Origin: Balneolales bacterium
GTDB taxonomy: Bacteria; Bacteroidota; Rhodothermia; Balneolales; Natronogracilivirgulaceae
Direction: 5' to 3'
DNA length: 16,360 nucleotides
Assembly: GCA_007131625.1 (NCBI GenBank)
Contig: SLQC01000034.1
Span: forward strand, 1-16,360
Both the position numbers and the translations under genes were made by a program. This document shows positions 5,845 to 13,119 of the stretch, in pieces. The stretch's first letter is position 1; every line of letters starts with the position of its first letter. Under the pieces are notes generated by a model. It saw only the letters and a list, made by a program, of their open reading frames with translations, was not told the DNA's origin and did no database searches.

Positions 5845-8076
5845 TCAAGTCATAGATTGTTTTACAGGGTACGTTTTATCGTTTGTGGTGATATTTATCA
5901 GATCTGGAATTAAGCGGTTACATTTTAAAAGTATCGGTGAAATCTGTTTCTTTGATTGCATAGCCGTCAAGATCCGGTTATATGTTTTCTGGAACTGGGC
6001 ATAAACATAAGGACGATGGTCCCTGGTATGCAATTTGATCCTGTGAACATCAAATTGTACGCCTCCTTTTCCGTTAACCCTTCCTTTTTTACTCCATCTG
6101 AATTCAAATAAGGCCATCAACAGCAGATTCAGACAGTAAAGAAAACCGTATTTGTTGTCGGATTTGTGTATCCGGCCGTTTCTGAACCGGGATGCATTAG
6201 GGAAAAACTCATATATCCATTCATTTACCGCTCGCATGTGGGGTGTATTCGCTTTGCGCACAACCTGTCTGAGATGGAGAAGTTGAAAGGCTGTGTAAAA
6301 CTCTCTCTGCCAGGTGATGGACATGGCCGATTCGTCAACCAGGTAGTTGCAGCAAACGGAATGCCGTTTACCGGAAAGGATACTTGCCAGACGGACAACA
6401 GCATAGGAGAGCCAGGAGCGATTGGAGCGGGTGACAAGAAAAAGATCCAGATCCTGTCTTTCTTCAAGCCCGGTACCGTGTACAGTACCACCTGAATAGT
6501 AAATCGATCGTATCCATGGAATGGATGCGATGATTTTCAACACCCTCCGATGTTGGCGGCGCAGTGCTGAGGTATTTCTGACCGGGTTGTCGAATTCAAT
6601 GGATGCCAGTCCGATCAGGGGGCCGGCGGACCGGAACAGGTCCGGAAAGTTTATAAGCAGCCTGTTCAGGATTGTCCGGAATTTTTCCGGTGTGGTTTGT
6701 GAGTTTCTGAGTCCGGCATACAATTTGTCGACATGAACGGGCGCATTAAAGGTTGCGGCATAGCAAATGCCCTCAATAATGGCGCGTTCGATATCGGGTT
6801 TTTGATCTGATAAAACCGGTCTGGAGGGTGTTGACGGCTGTGCCAAACGGTCTATGACCAAGTCAAGCTGCCGGCACCAGGCACGTCTCGACCATTTTTC
6901 CCTGCACCACGCTGCCGCCGCCGGATAATAGCAGCCACCCCTGGACTGCAATTTATCAAGTAGATTGGCGATCATTACCGTGTCGTCGGGCCGGGCGATC
7001 AATGCATGTCCACCTGCCAATTCTAACATCGCAGGATCGTCAGATATCAGGGTGGGGATGCCTTTTGCAAGTGCCTGGAAAAGTGGAATACCAAAACCTT
7101 CCATCCAGGATAGCTGTATCAATCCGTGGCAGCAGGACATATAGTTGGTGACAACGGTGTCATTCTGATAGCCCAGATAATAGGCGCCTGGGGTCCGGGT
7201 GACGCTATGGAGGAATTTTCTGTAATAGGAGGCTGATACATTTGGGCGGCCGATCAGGACCAGATCAATATCTTTGATTCCAGCTGCTTTGTACCCATCC
7301 AAAAGATTAATAAGGTTTTTCCTGGGTTCGATGGTTCCTACATACAAAAAATACGGTTTGTCACGGGACGAATGGTCAACTGAATGTTTTATATTGGAAT
7401 GGATACCCATAGATTGACTCTCAATGGATTGGTTACCCAAGATATGATTATCTACAGAATGGCGACTTGCGGATTGAATTTCCTGTGAGTGATTATCTAT
7501 GGAATGGTTACTATTTGAATGACTTTCAATAGAATGTTCATGAACGGAGTGCCTGTAGATGGAAGTAACATCAAGAGGAGGGAGCACGATAATTCGATTC
7601 GGGTCAATGCCAAGATGTTGAGTGATGGCGGCCCGGGAGGCCTGGCTAACCGTCAGAATGACATTGGCACGTGAAACGGTGTGCCTAATCCGGTTACGGT
7701 ACCAGTTTCGCATTTTGAAGCTGTAAAAGCCGGGATGCGATAAAAAGGAGACGTCATGGATGGTAACCGCAGCCGGAGTGGGCCATCCGAAAGGCATGAA
7801 ATAATTGGGAAAAAAGCAGATGTCGGATGAAATTGACCTGCGGTTTCCGGCCATTTCAAAATTCAGAGAAACATGGGGCGTGCGTGCGGGCAAATGAGTA
7901 AATCGGTCATTGACAGATTCGCCGACCGATGAAACAATCTCGCTTTCGCCTCCGCAGGCAATAATTGCTCCAATCCGGTCAGATCGGCAGAGCCCGTCGA
8001 GCAAGTGCTGGATATAGGTAGAAGTACCGGTCCTCTGATTACGAACCGCTGTAGTATCAACAAATGATTTCAACAT
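5845..8076 (-). CDS. GT4-type glycosyltransferase fused to a winged-helix/nucleotidyltransferase module
   Basis: This 743-aa protein has two halves. Residues 1-412 form a GT-B glycosyltransferase of the GT4 kind: VDTTAVRNQRTGTSTY at the N-terminus, TIHDVSFLSHPGFYS (105-119), the donor-site YFLYVGTIEPRKN (242-254) and SWMEGFGIPLFQALAKGIP (323-341). The EX7E motif is Glu326/Gln334, the second Glu being replaced. The linker between the two Rossmann domains is swollen by five-residue [H/Q]Sxxx repeats (176-239). Residues about 427-515 resemble the winged-helix region that precedes stand-alone nucleotidyltransferases in polysaccharide loci. Residues 522-580 carry the nucleotidyltransferase signature SGG-x11-DLD (Gly529-Gly530, Asp542, Asp544) and NYLVDE. 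The glycosyltransferase should add a sugar to a surface glycan. The second activity is unknown and could be transfer of a nucleotide or a phospho-substituent. It is the likely first gene of a GT-SDR unit. Confidence 0.88.
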   Translation of the reverse strand: MLKSFVDTTAVRNQRTGTSTYIQHLLDGLCRSDRIGAIIACGGESEIVSSVGESVNDRFTHLPARTPHVSLNFEMAGNRRSISSDICFFPNYFMPFGWPTPAAVTIHDVSFLSHPGFYSFKMRNWYRNRIRHTVSRANVILTVSQASRAAITQHLGIDPNRIIVLPPLDVTSIYRHSVHEHSIESHSNSNHSIDNHSQEIQSASRHSVDNHILGNQSIESQSMGIHSNIKHSVDHSSRDKPYFLYVGTIEPRKNLINLLDGYKAAGIKDIDLVLIGRPNVSASYYRKFLHSVTRTPGAYYLGYQNDTVVTNYMSCCHGLIQLSWMEGFGIPLFQALAKGIPTLISDDPAMLELAGGHALIARPDDTVMIANLLDKLQSRGGCYYPAAAAWCREKWSRRAWCRQLDLVIDRLAQPSTPSRPVLSDQKPDIERAIIEGICYAATFNAPVHVDKLYAGLRNSQTTPEKFRTILNRLLINFPDLFRSAGPLIGLASIEFDNPVRNTSALRRQHRRVLKIIASIPWIRSIYYSGGTVHGTGLEERQDLDLFLVTRSNRSWLSYAVVRLASILSGKRHSVCCNYLVDESAMSITWQREFYTAFQLLHLRQVVRKANTPHMRAVNEWIYEFFPNASRFRNGRIHKSDNKYGFLYCLNLLLMALFEFRWSKKGRVNGKGGVQFDVHRIKLHTRDHRPYVYAQFQKTYNRILTAMQSKKQISPILLKCNRLIPDLINITTNDKTYPVKQSMT
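7360..7551 (-). repeat. Coding 15-bp tandem repeat ([H/Q]-S-x-x-x)
   Basis: Between the two Rossmann domains of the glycosyltransferase, codons 176-239 form eleven consecutive five-residue units (176-230), one four-residue unit HSVD, and one more pentad, HSSRD. Examples are HSVHE, HSIES and HSIDN; His or Gln fills the first place and Ser nearly always the second. At DNA level the period is 15 bp with a rough consensus CAYTCNATWGANAAY. Copies have diverged from each other, so this is not a freshly slipping microsatellite. Related glycosyltransferases have a much shorter linker here (established family architecture), so the block looks like an expansion. Confidence 0.9.
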
Positions 8077-8385
8077 GTGGACGGAGATTTCGCATGAAAA
8101 GGATCGGGCGTCTTACCATCCGCCGGACTGGCCTTCTAATTTACTTTACGTCTACTTGCAGTGTATATAAGTTTATACTCCTTTTTTTCAGATGGGGTTG
8201 CCTCTCTTGCAAATAAGTTACAATTCGTCTGGACAATTGCTTTTAAACGGAATGTATGCCCGGTTGCCGGAGCCATTATCGAAATTGGTTATTTTCAAGT
8301 CCGACAAACCGGGAAGGACCAGTAATAACGTGGTATCAAGGGTCCCGGAAATGATGTGAGAAGTTGACCATCTATTCAGATAAAG
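8077..8385. other. Intergenic stretch upstream of the glycosyltransferase
   Basis: I recognise no gene in these 309 bases. The stretch lies between the end of the minus-strand oxidoreductase gene and the start of the glycosyltransferase gene, so it should hold that gene's promoter. A short A/T-rich dyad at about 8159-8179 is followed by a T-run on the plus strand, but no plus-strand gene leads into it. Confidence 0.5.
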
Positions 8386-9699
8386 TCAATCAATATCGTA
8401 GAGATCCTCACCGATAGTCTGCAGTGTACGACTTTTGATCGCTTCATTCGCTTTGGCGGAGAAGACGGTTGCATCAAATCCCTGTTGATATCCCACGACA
8501 GCTGGAAACGGGCCAAAGTTGTAATTATCCAAAAATGCATCCAGAGCATAGTAAAGAGGGGACTCTACATTCGGGTCATCCGCATAGGGATCATCACCCT
8601 GAGCCTCGAGTTGTGTGGCATTAGCCACGAGTGCAATTCCGGTTTCTTGATGGAAACGGTCTCTGCGCGCATAGACTTCCCAGCCAAGCATGGGGGCATC
8701 CACCTCTTTGAACATCCAGGCTTGTTTGTCTCGCAGGAGTATGGTACTGTCACTTCCGTAAAACATATCATAACGTCCATCGAAAGAGGTCGTCAAGCTG
8801 CAAATAGTGGTGAGGTGGACTCCTCCCGGGAATTCTACATTCAGCTGTATGTTGTCAGGAACTTCGCGATTATCTCTCCAGTACTGCAGTTGGCCAAAGC
8901 CGTAGATGGCCGAGGGACGTTCATTCAGGTACCAGGAGGCAAGATCGATATGATGAAGTCCAATCTCACCGGCCAAACCCAGTGAAACATTATGGTCGAG
9001 CCGCCAGTTCAACTCCGTCTCCCTCTCACTGGCAGCGGATGCACGCCGCCAGCTTGTTTTGTTATGCCACTGCGAGCGGATGGACGTGATCCGGCCTGTA
9101 GCACCGCTGCGTATAAATGAAAATACATCGCGGTGTTGCGGGTTTATACGATACTGCTGCCCCACCTGGAAGATTTGTCCGCTTGCTTCACGTGCAGCCC
9201 TGGCAATCGCCTTGGCATCTTCGATTGTTGAGGCCATAGGCGCCTCGCAATACACATGTTTGCCTGCATCCAGTGCATCCAGTGCCACCTCACGATGTTT
9301 GTGGGTCGGGGTAGCAATGATTACGGTAGGAATGTCAGAATCATCCAGCATCTGCCGGTAATCGGCAAACGTTTTAACATCAGGATAGGAACGTTCCGCT
9401 CTGGTGCGCATGATGGAGAATGTGTCACACACACCTGCAATCCTTGCCTTTTCATTTCGTTCCAAAGTTGAAGCAATTTCCCGCCCCCGCTCTCCAAATC
9501 CGATAATTCCAATGTTGACCTGATCTGAAGAGCTGTTCAAAGAGCTGTACCGGACAGAGGTGGCTTTCTCCATTGCCTTGCCGTGTACCTTCTGACCGCT
9601 GACTATAGGTGCCAGAGTAGCAAGAGAAAACGTTTTTAAAAATTCCAAACGATTCATGCCACTCTTTTTTTCGATCTTGTTGTTCCATTTTTCAGACAT
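8386..9699 (-). CDS. Gfo/Idh/MocA family oxidoreductase, exported, with EAP in place of EKP
   Basis: The 437-aa protein has the NAD(P)-binding fold NIGIIGFGERG (GxGxxG, residues 67-72), the conserved PTHKHREVALDALDAGKHVY block (131-150) and GLHHIDLASWYL (247-258), with the HxxD typical of the substrate side. Members oxidise or epimerise sugars and cyclitols using tightly bound NAD(P). The N-terminus (MNRLEFLKTFSLATLAP from Met15) resembles a twin-arginine signal but has only one arginine (NRLEFLK), so export is likely but less sure. Met15 (ATG at 9657) is a good alternative start. The usual catalytic Lys of EKP is missing: residues 152-154 are Glu-Ala-Pro. The gene lies 160 bp downstream of apbE on the same strand. 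The substrate is unknown. Confidence 0.88.
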   Translation of the reverse strand: MSEKWNNKIEKKSGMNRLEFLKTFSLATLAPIVSGQKVHGKAMEKATSVRYSSLNSSSDQVNIGIIGFGERGREIASTLERNEKARIAGVCDTFSIMRTRAERSYPDVKTFADYRQMLDDSDIPTVIIATPTHKHREVALDALDAGKHVYCEAPMASTIEDAKAIARAAREASGQIFQVGQQYRINPQHRDVFSFIRSGATGRITSIRSQWHNKTSWRRASAASERETELNWRLDHNVSLGLAGEIGLHHIDLASWYLNERPSAIYGFGQLQYWRDNREVPDNIQLNVEFPGGVHLTTICSLTTSFDGRYDMFYGSDSTILLRDKQAWMFKEVDAPMLGWEVYARRDRFHQETGIALVANATQLEAQGDDPYADDPNVESPLYYALDAFLDNYNFGPFPAVVGYQQGFDATVFSAKANEAIKSRTLQTIGEDLYDID

Positions 9700-9859
9700 A
9701 ATAATCGAGATTAAAAACAGAGATTATGTATTAAATGATATGCATTAATGATAAGTATAGATTAAATTTGACAGCTAAATATTTGTGAGTTTTTCAATCG
9801 TTCCCTTTTAGAAGTTTCGAGTCATTCCAATTATTTCCGTCCCGATCATAATCGCTTTA

Positions 9860-10783
9860 TTAAGGAAGTCGATCGACAATATCCTTATTGTTTAATATAA
9901 TAAAAAAGCCCGTGATTCCCGGAATTCTGTCTATGACGGAACCGCTTTTGTTGGCCAGCACGAGCATTGCTGTTGAGCAGGCATCGGCCGTCATGGCACT
10001 TTTTCCCGTGCAGACAGTCAGCAATGCTCCTTCCGCCGGTTGCCCTTTACCGGGATCAATTACATGCCCCAGAATTTTTCCTTCCACTTCAAATGTTTTC
10101 CCCCAAACCGTAGATACCGACATCGCTTCATTCCGTAACCGAATGACTTTCAGCAGTTTTACTTCATCGCTTTCCACAGATTCCGGATGTCGCACGGCTA
10201 CCTGCCAGCCATTTCCTTCCGGGGAATCGCCCCATGCCTTGACTGAACTGGTACCACCGTGAATTAGAGCGTGTTTCACCCCCATCTCCTGCAGTAAGCG
10301 GGCAGCCTCATCGAGTGCATAGCCTTTTCCAACGGCACCCGGATCTAGAAGTACACCGGATCTGACAAAACGGACTGTTCGTTTCTTTTCGTCCAGCAGT
10401 ACATGACGCATCCCTGTATGTTCCAGAATCTGTCGAATTTGCCCATCATCAGGTTTGATCCCGGTTTTTCCTGTGAACCCCCAAGCTTTCATGAGTGGAC
10501 CGACAGTCGGGTCAAAAGCGCCATCCGTTTTCCGGGACAATTCCGCTACTTTTTGAAGAAAAGTAAACACTTCTGCATTTACGGGAACCGCCTCATTGCA
10601 GGCCTTTGCATTCAACCGTGAGAGTGTACTTTGCTGCCGGTAAAAACTGAATGTATCTTCAATCCGCTGGATTTCGCGTATCACATCTTCGCCGGCAGCT
10701 CGGAGAAATGGCTCATTTTCGCCGAGGAGGAGAAACTCGAACCGAGTGGCCATTGAATGGCATGCAAGTCGGACTTCGACCAA
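9860..10783 (-). CDS. apbE: FAD:protein FMN transferase (ApbE family)
   Basis: The 307-aa protein matches ApbE, the Mg-dependent enzyme that moves FMN from FAD to a Thr/Ser of target proteins. Motifs in order are SMATRFEF (10-17), DGAFDPTVGPL (87-97), LDPGAVGKGYALD (146-158), HGGTSSVKAWG (175-185), GHVIDPGKG (239-247) and MTADACSTA (264-272), the last including metal ligands. Length is near normal, but there is no signal peptide or lipobox, unlike most Gram-negative ApbE. The only start that keeps the first strand is TTG at 10783; the first ATG (10753, residue 11) falls inside the SMAT motif. This frame is the same as that of the preceding Gfo/Idh gene, separated from its TGA by one codon, so it may be made by coupling or by readthrough. 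No obvious flavinylation target (FMN_bind, NqrB/C, RnfD/G) is in the window. Confidence 0.88.
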   Translation of the reverse strand: MVEVRLACHSMATRFEFLLLGENEPFLRAAGEDVIREIQRIEDTFSFYRQQSTLSRLNAKACNEAVPVNAEVFTFLQKVAELSRKTDGAFDPTVGPLMKAWGFTGKTGIKPDDGQIRQILEHTGMRHVLLDEKKRTVRFVRSGVLLDPGAVGKGYALDEAARLLQEMGVKHALIHGGTSSVKAWGDSPEGNGWQVAVRHPESVESDEVKLLKVIRLRNEAMSVSTVWGKTFEVEGKILGHVIDPGKGQPAEGALLTVCTGKSAMTADACSTAMLVLANKSGSVIDRIPGITGFFIILNNKDIVDRLP

Positions 10784-10786
10784 GGT

Positions 10787-12136
10787 TCAGGATAACTCGA
10801 GGGTTCCATATGTGATCGGATCGATCACTGTACCGCTTCCGTTGGTGATCGTGCGGGTCTCGGAGTCGAAATACAACATATGCCCCAGACGCTCTGACAT
10901 TTCAGCCAGGGAAAGTACGGTTTGGACACGGATTCCCAGATCGATATTTCCGTTTGGAACAATGCCATTCCGGACGGCATCAAAGAAGTTGACTATATGA
11001 TCCGGAACACTAACTTCAGGCTGAATGTCTTCATGTACCTCCAGGTCGACCAGATCAGCGAATGGACGTTCGGGACGCAGCTCCAGGCGGTTTCCTGCAA
11101 AGTAGAGTGTGGCTTCATGACCGCGGAATACTTGTCCAAGCCCCTGTTCATTGACGGTGCTTCCGGTTATGATCATGGACAAACCGCTCGGGAATTCGGC
11201 CATCAACTGAGTATTGTCAGAAACATCCCGGTCCGGGGTGATCTTGCGTGTACCGATTGCAGCCACTCTGTGTGGAAATTCGGGGTTGCCGGTTGCGAGC
11301 ATCAGGGGGTGAACTCTGTGGGCCAAAAGGTCCCCTAATATACCGGAGCAGTAAGGATAGTATTTGCGCCACCGGAAATATTGATCGGCACTGAAAGGTC
11401 GTGAAGAAACAGGCCCCAGCCAGTCCTCCCAGTTTAAAGCGTCACTGGTAAGATCGGGATCAATTTCATAGTTCCATTCTCCATTCGGATTATTCCTCAT
11501 ATAGGAGTCCTGAGCCAGCACCGGGGCACCAATTCTTCCGTTACGAACCATTTCAGCGGCCAGGTGCCACTTTCCTTCCGTACAATACTGGGAACCGATC
11601 TGAACCACCTTCCCGGTACGTTTAGCTGCATCGTAAACATCAAATGCTTCATCGAGATAGCGGGTCATTGGTTTTTCCAGGTAGACATGCTTCCCGGCGT
11701 CCATAGCATCTATGGCCTGTTTGGCATGCCAATGATCCACACTTCCGATAAAAATAATATCTATATCATTGCGATCCAGAAGTTTCCGGTAATCTGTGTA
11801 ACCGTTTTCTGATCCGAGCTCCAGTTTTTCCAGGCCCCGGTCCACATACTTTGACCATACATCACATACGGCAGCACCAACAACGTTTTGATCAGGTTGT
11901 TCTAAAACTCCCCTCCTCAGGTGGGCATTAAACCCCTGGCCTCCCACGCCGATAAATCCGGCAACAAGCCGGTCATTTGCACCCAGGACCTTCCCTGTAG
12001 CCGGAGCTTTACCAATTACCGGTGAATTAAAAAGAGTTGGCGAGGCGGTAATCGCGGCAGCGGCTATGCTGCCCGTTTTCAGAAAATTTCTGCGCGAAAA
12101 AGTGGAATCCTTTTTCCGGTTTTGGTCATTGCTCAT
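10787..12136 (-). CDS. Tat-exported Gfo/Idh/MocA family oxidoreductase
   Basis: The 449-aa protein starts with a textbook twin-arginine signal, SRRNFLK at residues 14-20, followed by GSIAAAAITASPTLF, so it should be exported folded with its NAD(P). The dinucleotide motif is FIGVGGQG (61-68). The catalytic EKP is intact (Glu154-Lys155-Pro156 in GKHVYLEKPMTRYLDE). GDLLAHRVHPLML fits the active-site histidine region. Related secreted members in Bacteroidota and Planctomycetota act on sugars from polysaccharides (family knowledge); the substrate here is unknown. It reads straight into apbE: after its TGA the same frame continues without another stop through the whole ApbE domain. A candidate promoter lies at 12284-12317. 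Confidence 0.9.
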   Translation of the reverse strand: MSNDQNRKKDSTFSRRNFLKTGSIAAAAITASPTLFNSPVIGKAPATGKVLGANDRLVAGFIGVGGQGFNAHLRRGVLEQPDQNVVGAAVCDVWSKYVDRGLEKLELGSENGYTDYRKLLDRNDIDIIFIGSVDHWHAKQAIDAMDAGKHVYLEKPMTRYLDEAFDVYDAAKRTGKVVQIGSQYCTEGKWHLAAEMVRNGRIGAPVLAQDSYMRNNPNGEWNYEIDPDLTSDALNWEDWLGPVSSRPFSADQYFRWRKYYPYCSGILGDLLAHRVHPLMLATGNPEFPHRVAAIGTRKITPDRDVSDNTQLMAEFPSGLSMIITGSTVNEQGLGQVFRGHEATLYFAGNRLELRPERPFADLVDLEVHEDIQPEVSVPDHIVNFFDAVRNGIVPNGNIDLGIRVQTVLSLAEMSERLGHMLYFDSETRTITNGSGTVIDPITYGTLELS

Positions 12137-12283
12137 AATGTAACTATTTTTGGGTTTATTCGGAATTTTCTTGCTATGGATTTAACACTCAGCAGGCCGG
12201 TGGAGTGCAAAGTCTGCCGTTGTCAGGTAACAGCCAAAAGATCGCATTTCCCCTATTGTGATATGGAATCTGCAATATATAAT

Positions 12284-12317
12284 CAAAATTATCTCTCGTA
12301 TATCACATATAGTACAA
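12284..12317 (-). promoter_or_regulatory. Candidate Bacteroidota-type promoter for Gfo/Idh-apbE
   Basis: Read on the minus strand, TTTG at 12317-12314 and TAATTTTG at 12291-12284 match the Bacteroides -33 (TTTG) and -7 (TAnnTTTG) boxes, with 22 bases between them. This would give a leader of roughly 140 nt. The boxes are short and the region A/T-rich, so chance is possible. Confidence 0.3.
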
Positions 12318-12394
12318 AAAATGGTTATCATATAATAATATATCAAATAAGAGTTTAAAAGGAAAAGGTAACATCGAAAATATGTTGAAACTTT

Positions 12395-12411
12395 ACCGGG
12401 GTTCACCCGGT
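12395..12411. other. Hairpin in the yceI leader
   Basis: ACCGGG and CCCGGT form a perfect 6-bp stem around the five-base loop GTTCA, about 90 bases before the yceI ATG and in contrast to its A/T-rich surroundings. No T-run follows, so it is more likely a regulatory or binding site than a terminator. Confidence 0.35.
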
Positions 12412-12502
12412 GGTCTTGACAGGTTACAGCGTCGCTCGTGCGTTATTTCTTAAACTTTTATACATCACCATAATATTAAATCACCATTCAGCGGTAGTAC
12501 AC

Positions 12503-13105
12503 ATGAAACGAATTCCGGGTATTCTGTCTTTCGCCATGCTGGCGTCTTTAATCAATGTATCCATATCAACAGCCCAAGAACAAAAAACCCTCACATTCAG
12601 CCCGGAAAGTAAGATTACGGTGGACGGAACCTCCAATCGTGACAATTGGACTGTCATCGCTCCAGAGTTTGAAGGGTCGGTGACAATCGTTCAAAATTCC
12701 GGTGACTCACCGGAATTTCTGGAAGCTCAACTTGCAGTAAAAACTCAGGATATGACCGGTGGACGAGGCAGCATAATGGACCGGCTGATGTTAAACGCAC
12801 TAAAAGCAAACCAGCATCCCGATATTATTTTTACCCTTACGGACGTCGAATCCGTTCCGGATGATGAAAATCCACAGGTATTTCAAGTCAAATCGACCGG
12901 AGAGCTGACAATTGCCGGAGTGACACAGACCATTGAAGTAGAACTACAGGGTCAGCAACTGGAGGACGGATCATACCGGTTTCAGGGTTCACGCTCTCTG
13001 CTGATGAGGGACTATGACATTGAACCACCCACGGCAATGTTCGGTGCTCTTGTGACAGGCAATGAGGTTGTGATCAATTTAGAAATCCTAACGGATGATG
13101 GCTGA
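12503..13105 (+). CDS. YceI family periplasmic protein
   Basis: The 200-aa protein begins at the ATG at 12503, chosen because it puts a signal peptide at the N-terminus (MKRIPGILSFAMLASLINVS, cleavage after STA near residue 25). An upstream in-frame GTG at 12410 would only add residues before it. The mature part shows the YceI/lipocalin-like pattern: LTFSPESKITVDGTSNRDNW at the start, HPDIIFTLTDV in the middle, GELTIAGVTQTIEVEL, and the ending RDYDIEPPTAMFGALVTGNE that is typical of Bacteroidota members. YceI proteins bind isoprenoid-type lipids in a barrel; the role here is unknown. It converges on proC, with 14 bp between the stops. Confidence 0.9.
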   Translation: MKRIPGILSFAMLASLINVSISTAQEQKTLTFSPESKITVDGTSNRDNWTVIAPEFEGSVTIVQNSGDSPEFLEAQLAVKTQDMTGGRGSIMDRLMLNALKANQHPDIIFTLTDVESVPDDENPQVFQVKSTGELTIAGVTQTIEVELQGQQLEDGSYRFQGSRSLLMRDYDIEPPTAMFGALVTGNEVVINLEILTDDG

Positions 13106-13119
13106 TTCTCCCAACCTGA

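Larger units (their letters stand above)
12137..12502. other. Divergent intergenic region between Gfo/Idh and yceI
   Basis: The 366 bases between two divergent genes are A/T-rich and hold no gene I can support. They contain a candidate minus-strand promoter at 12284-12317, a 6-bp-stem hairpin at 12395-12411, and a perfect TTGACA (12415-12420) that could be a -35 box for yceI. No good TATAAT-like box follows at 16-18 bp. Confidence 0.5.

Noticed and set aside
7360..7551. Pentapeptide-repeat (A[D/N]LXX) quadrilateral helix
   Set aside because: The units have His/Gln-Ser at positions 1-2 and no central Leu/Phe, so they do not match that fold.
8159..8190. Intrinsic terminator on the plus strand (A/T dyad plus T-run)
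   Set aside because: The stem is short and A/T-only, and no plus-strand gene leads into it.
8485..8985. 166-codon open frame on the plus strand opposite the Gfo/Idh gene
   Set aside because: It lies wholly inside a well-supported gene on the other strand, with no motif or leader of its own.
10922..11338. 138-codon plus-strand frame opposite the second Gfo/Idh gene
   Set aside because: It is an antisense shadow; the minus-strand protein is complete with Tat signal and EKP motif.
12415..12420. Sigma70 promoter for yceI based on a perfect TTGACA
   Set aside because: No acceptable -10 box lies 16-18 bp downstream, so it is mentioned only within the intergenic note.
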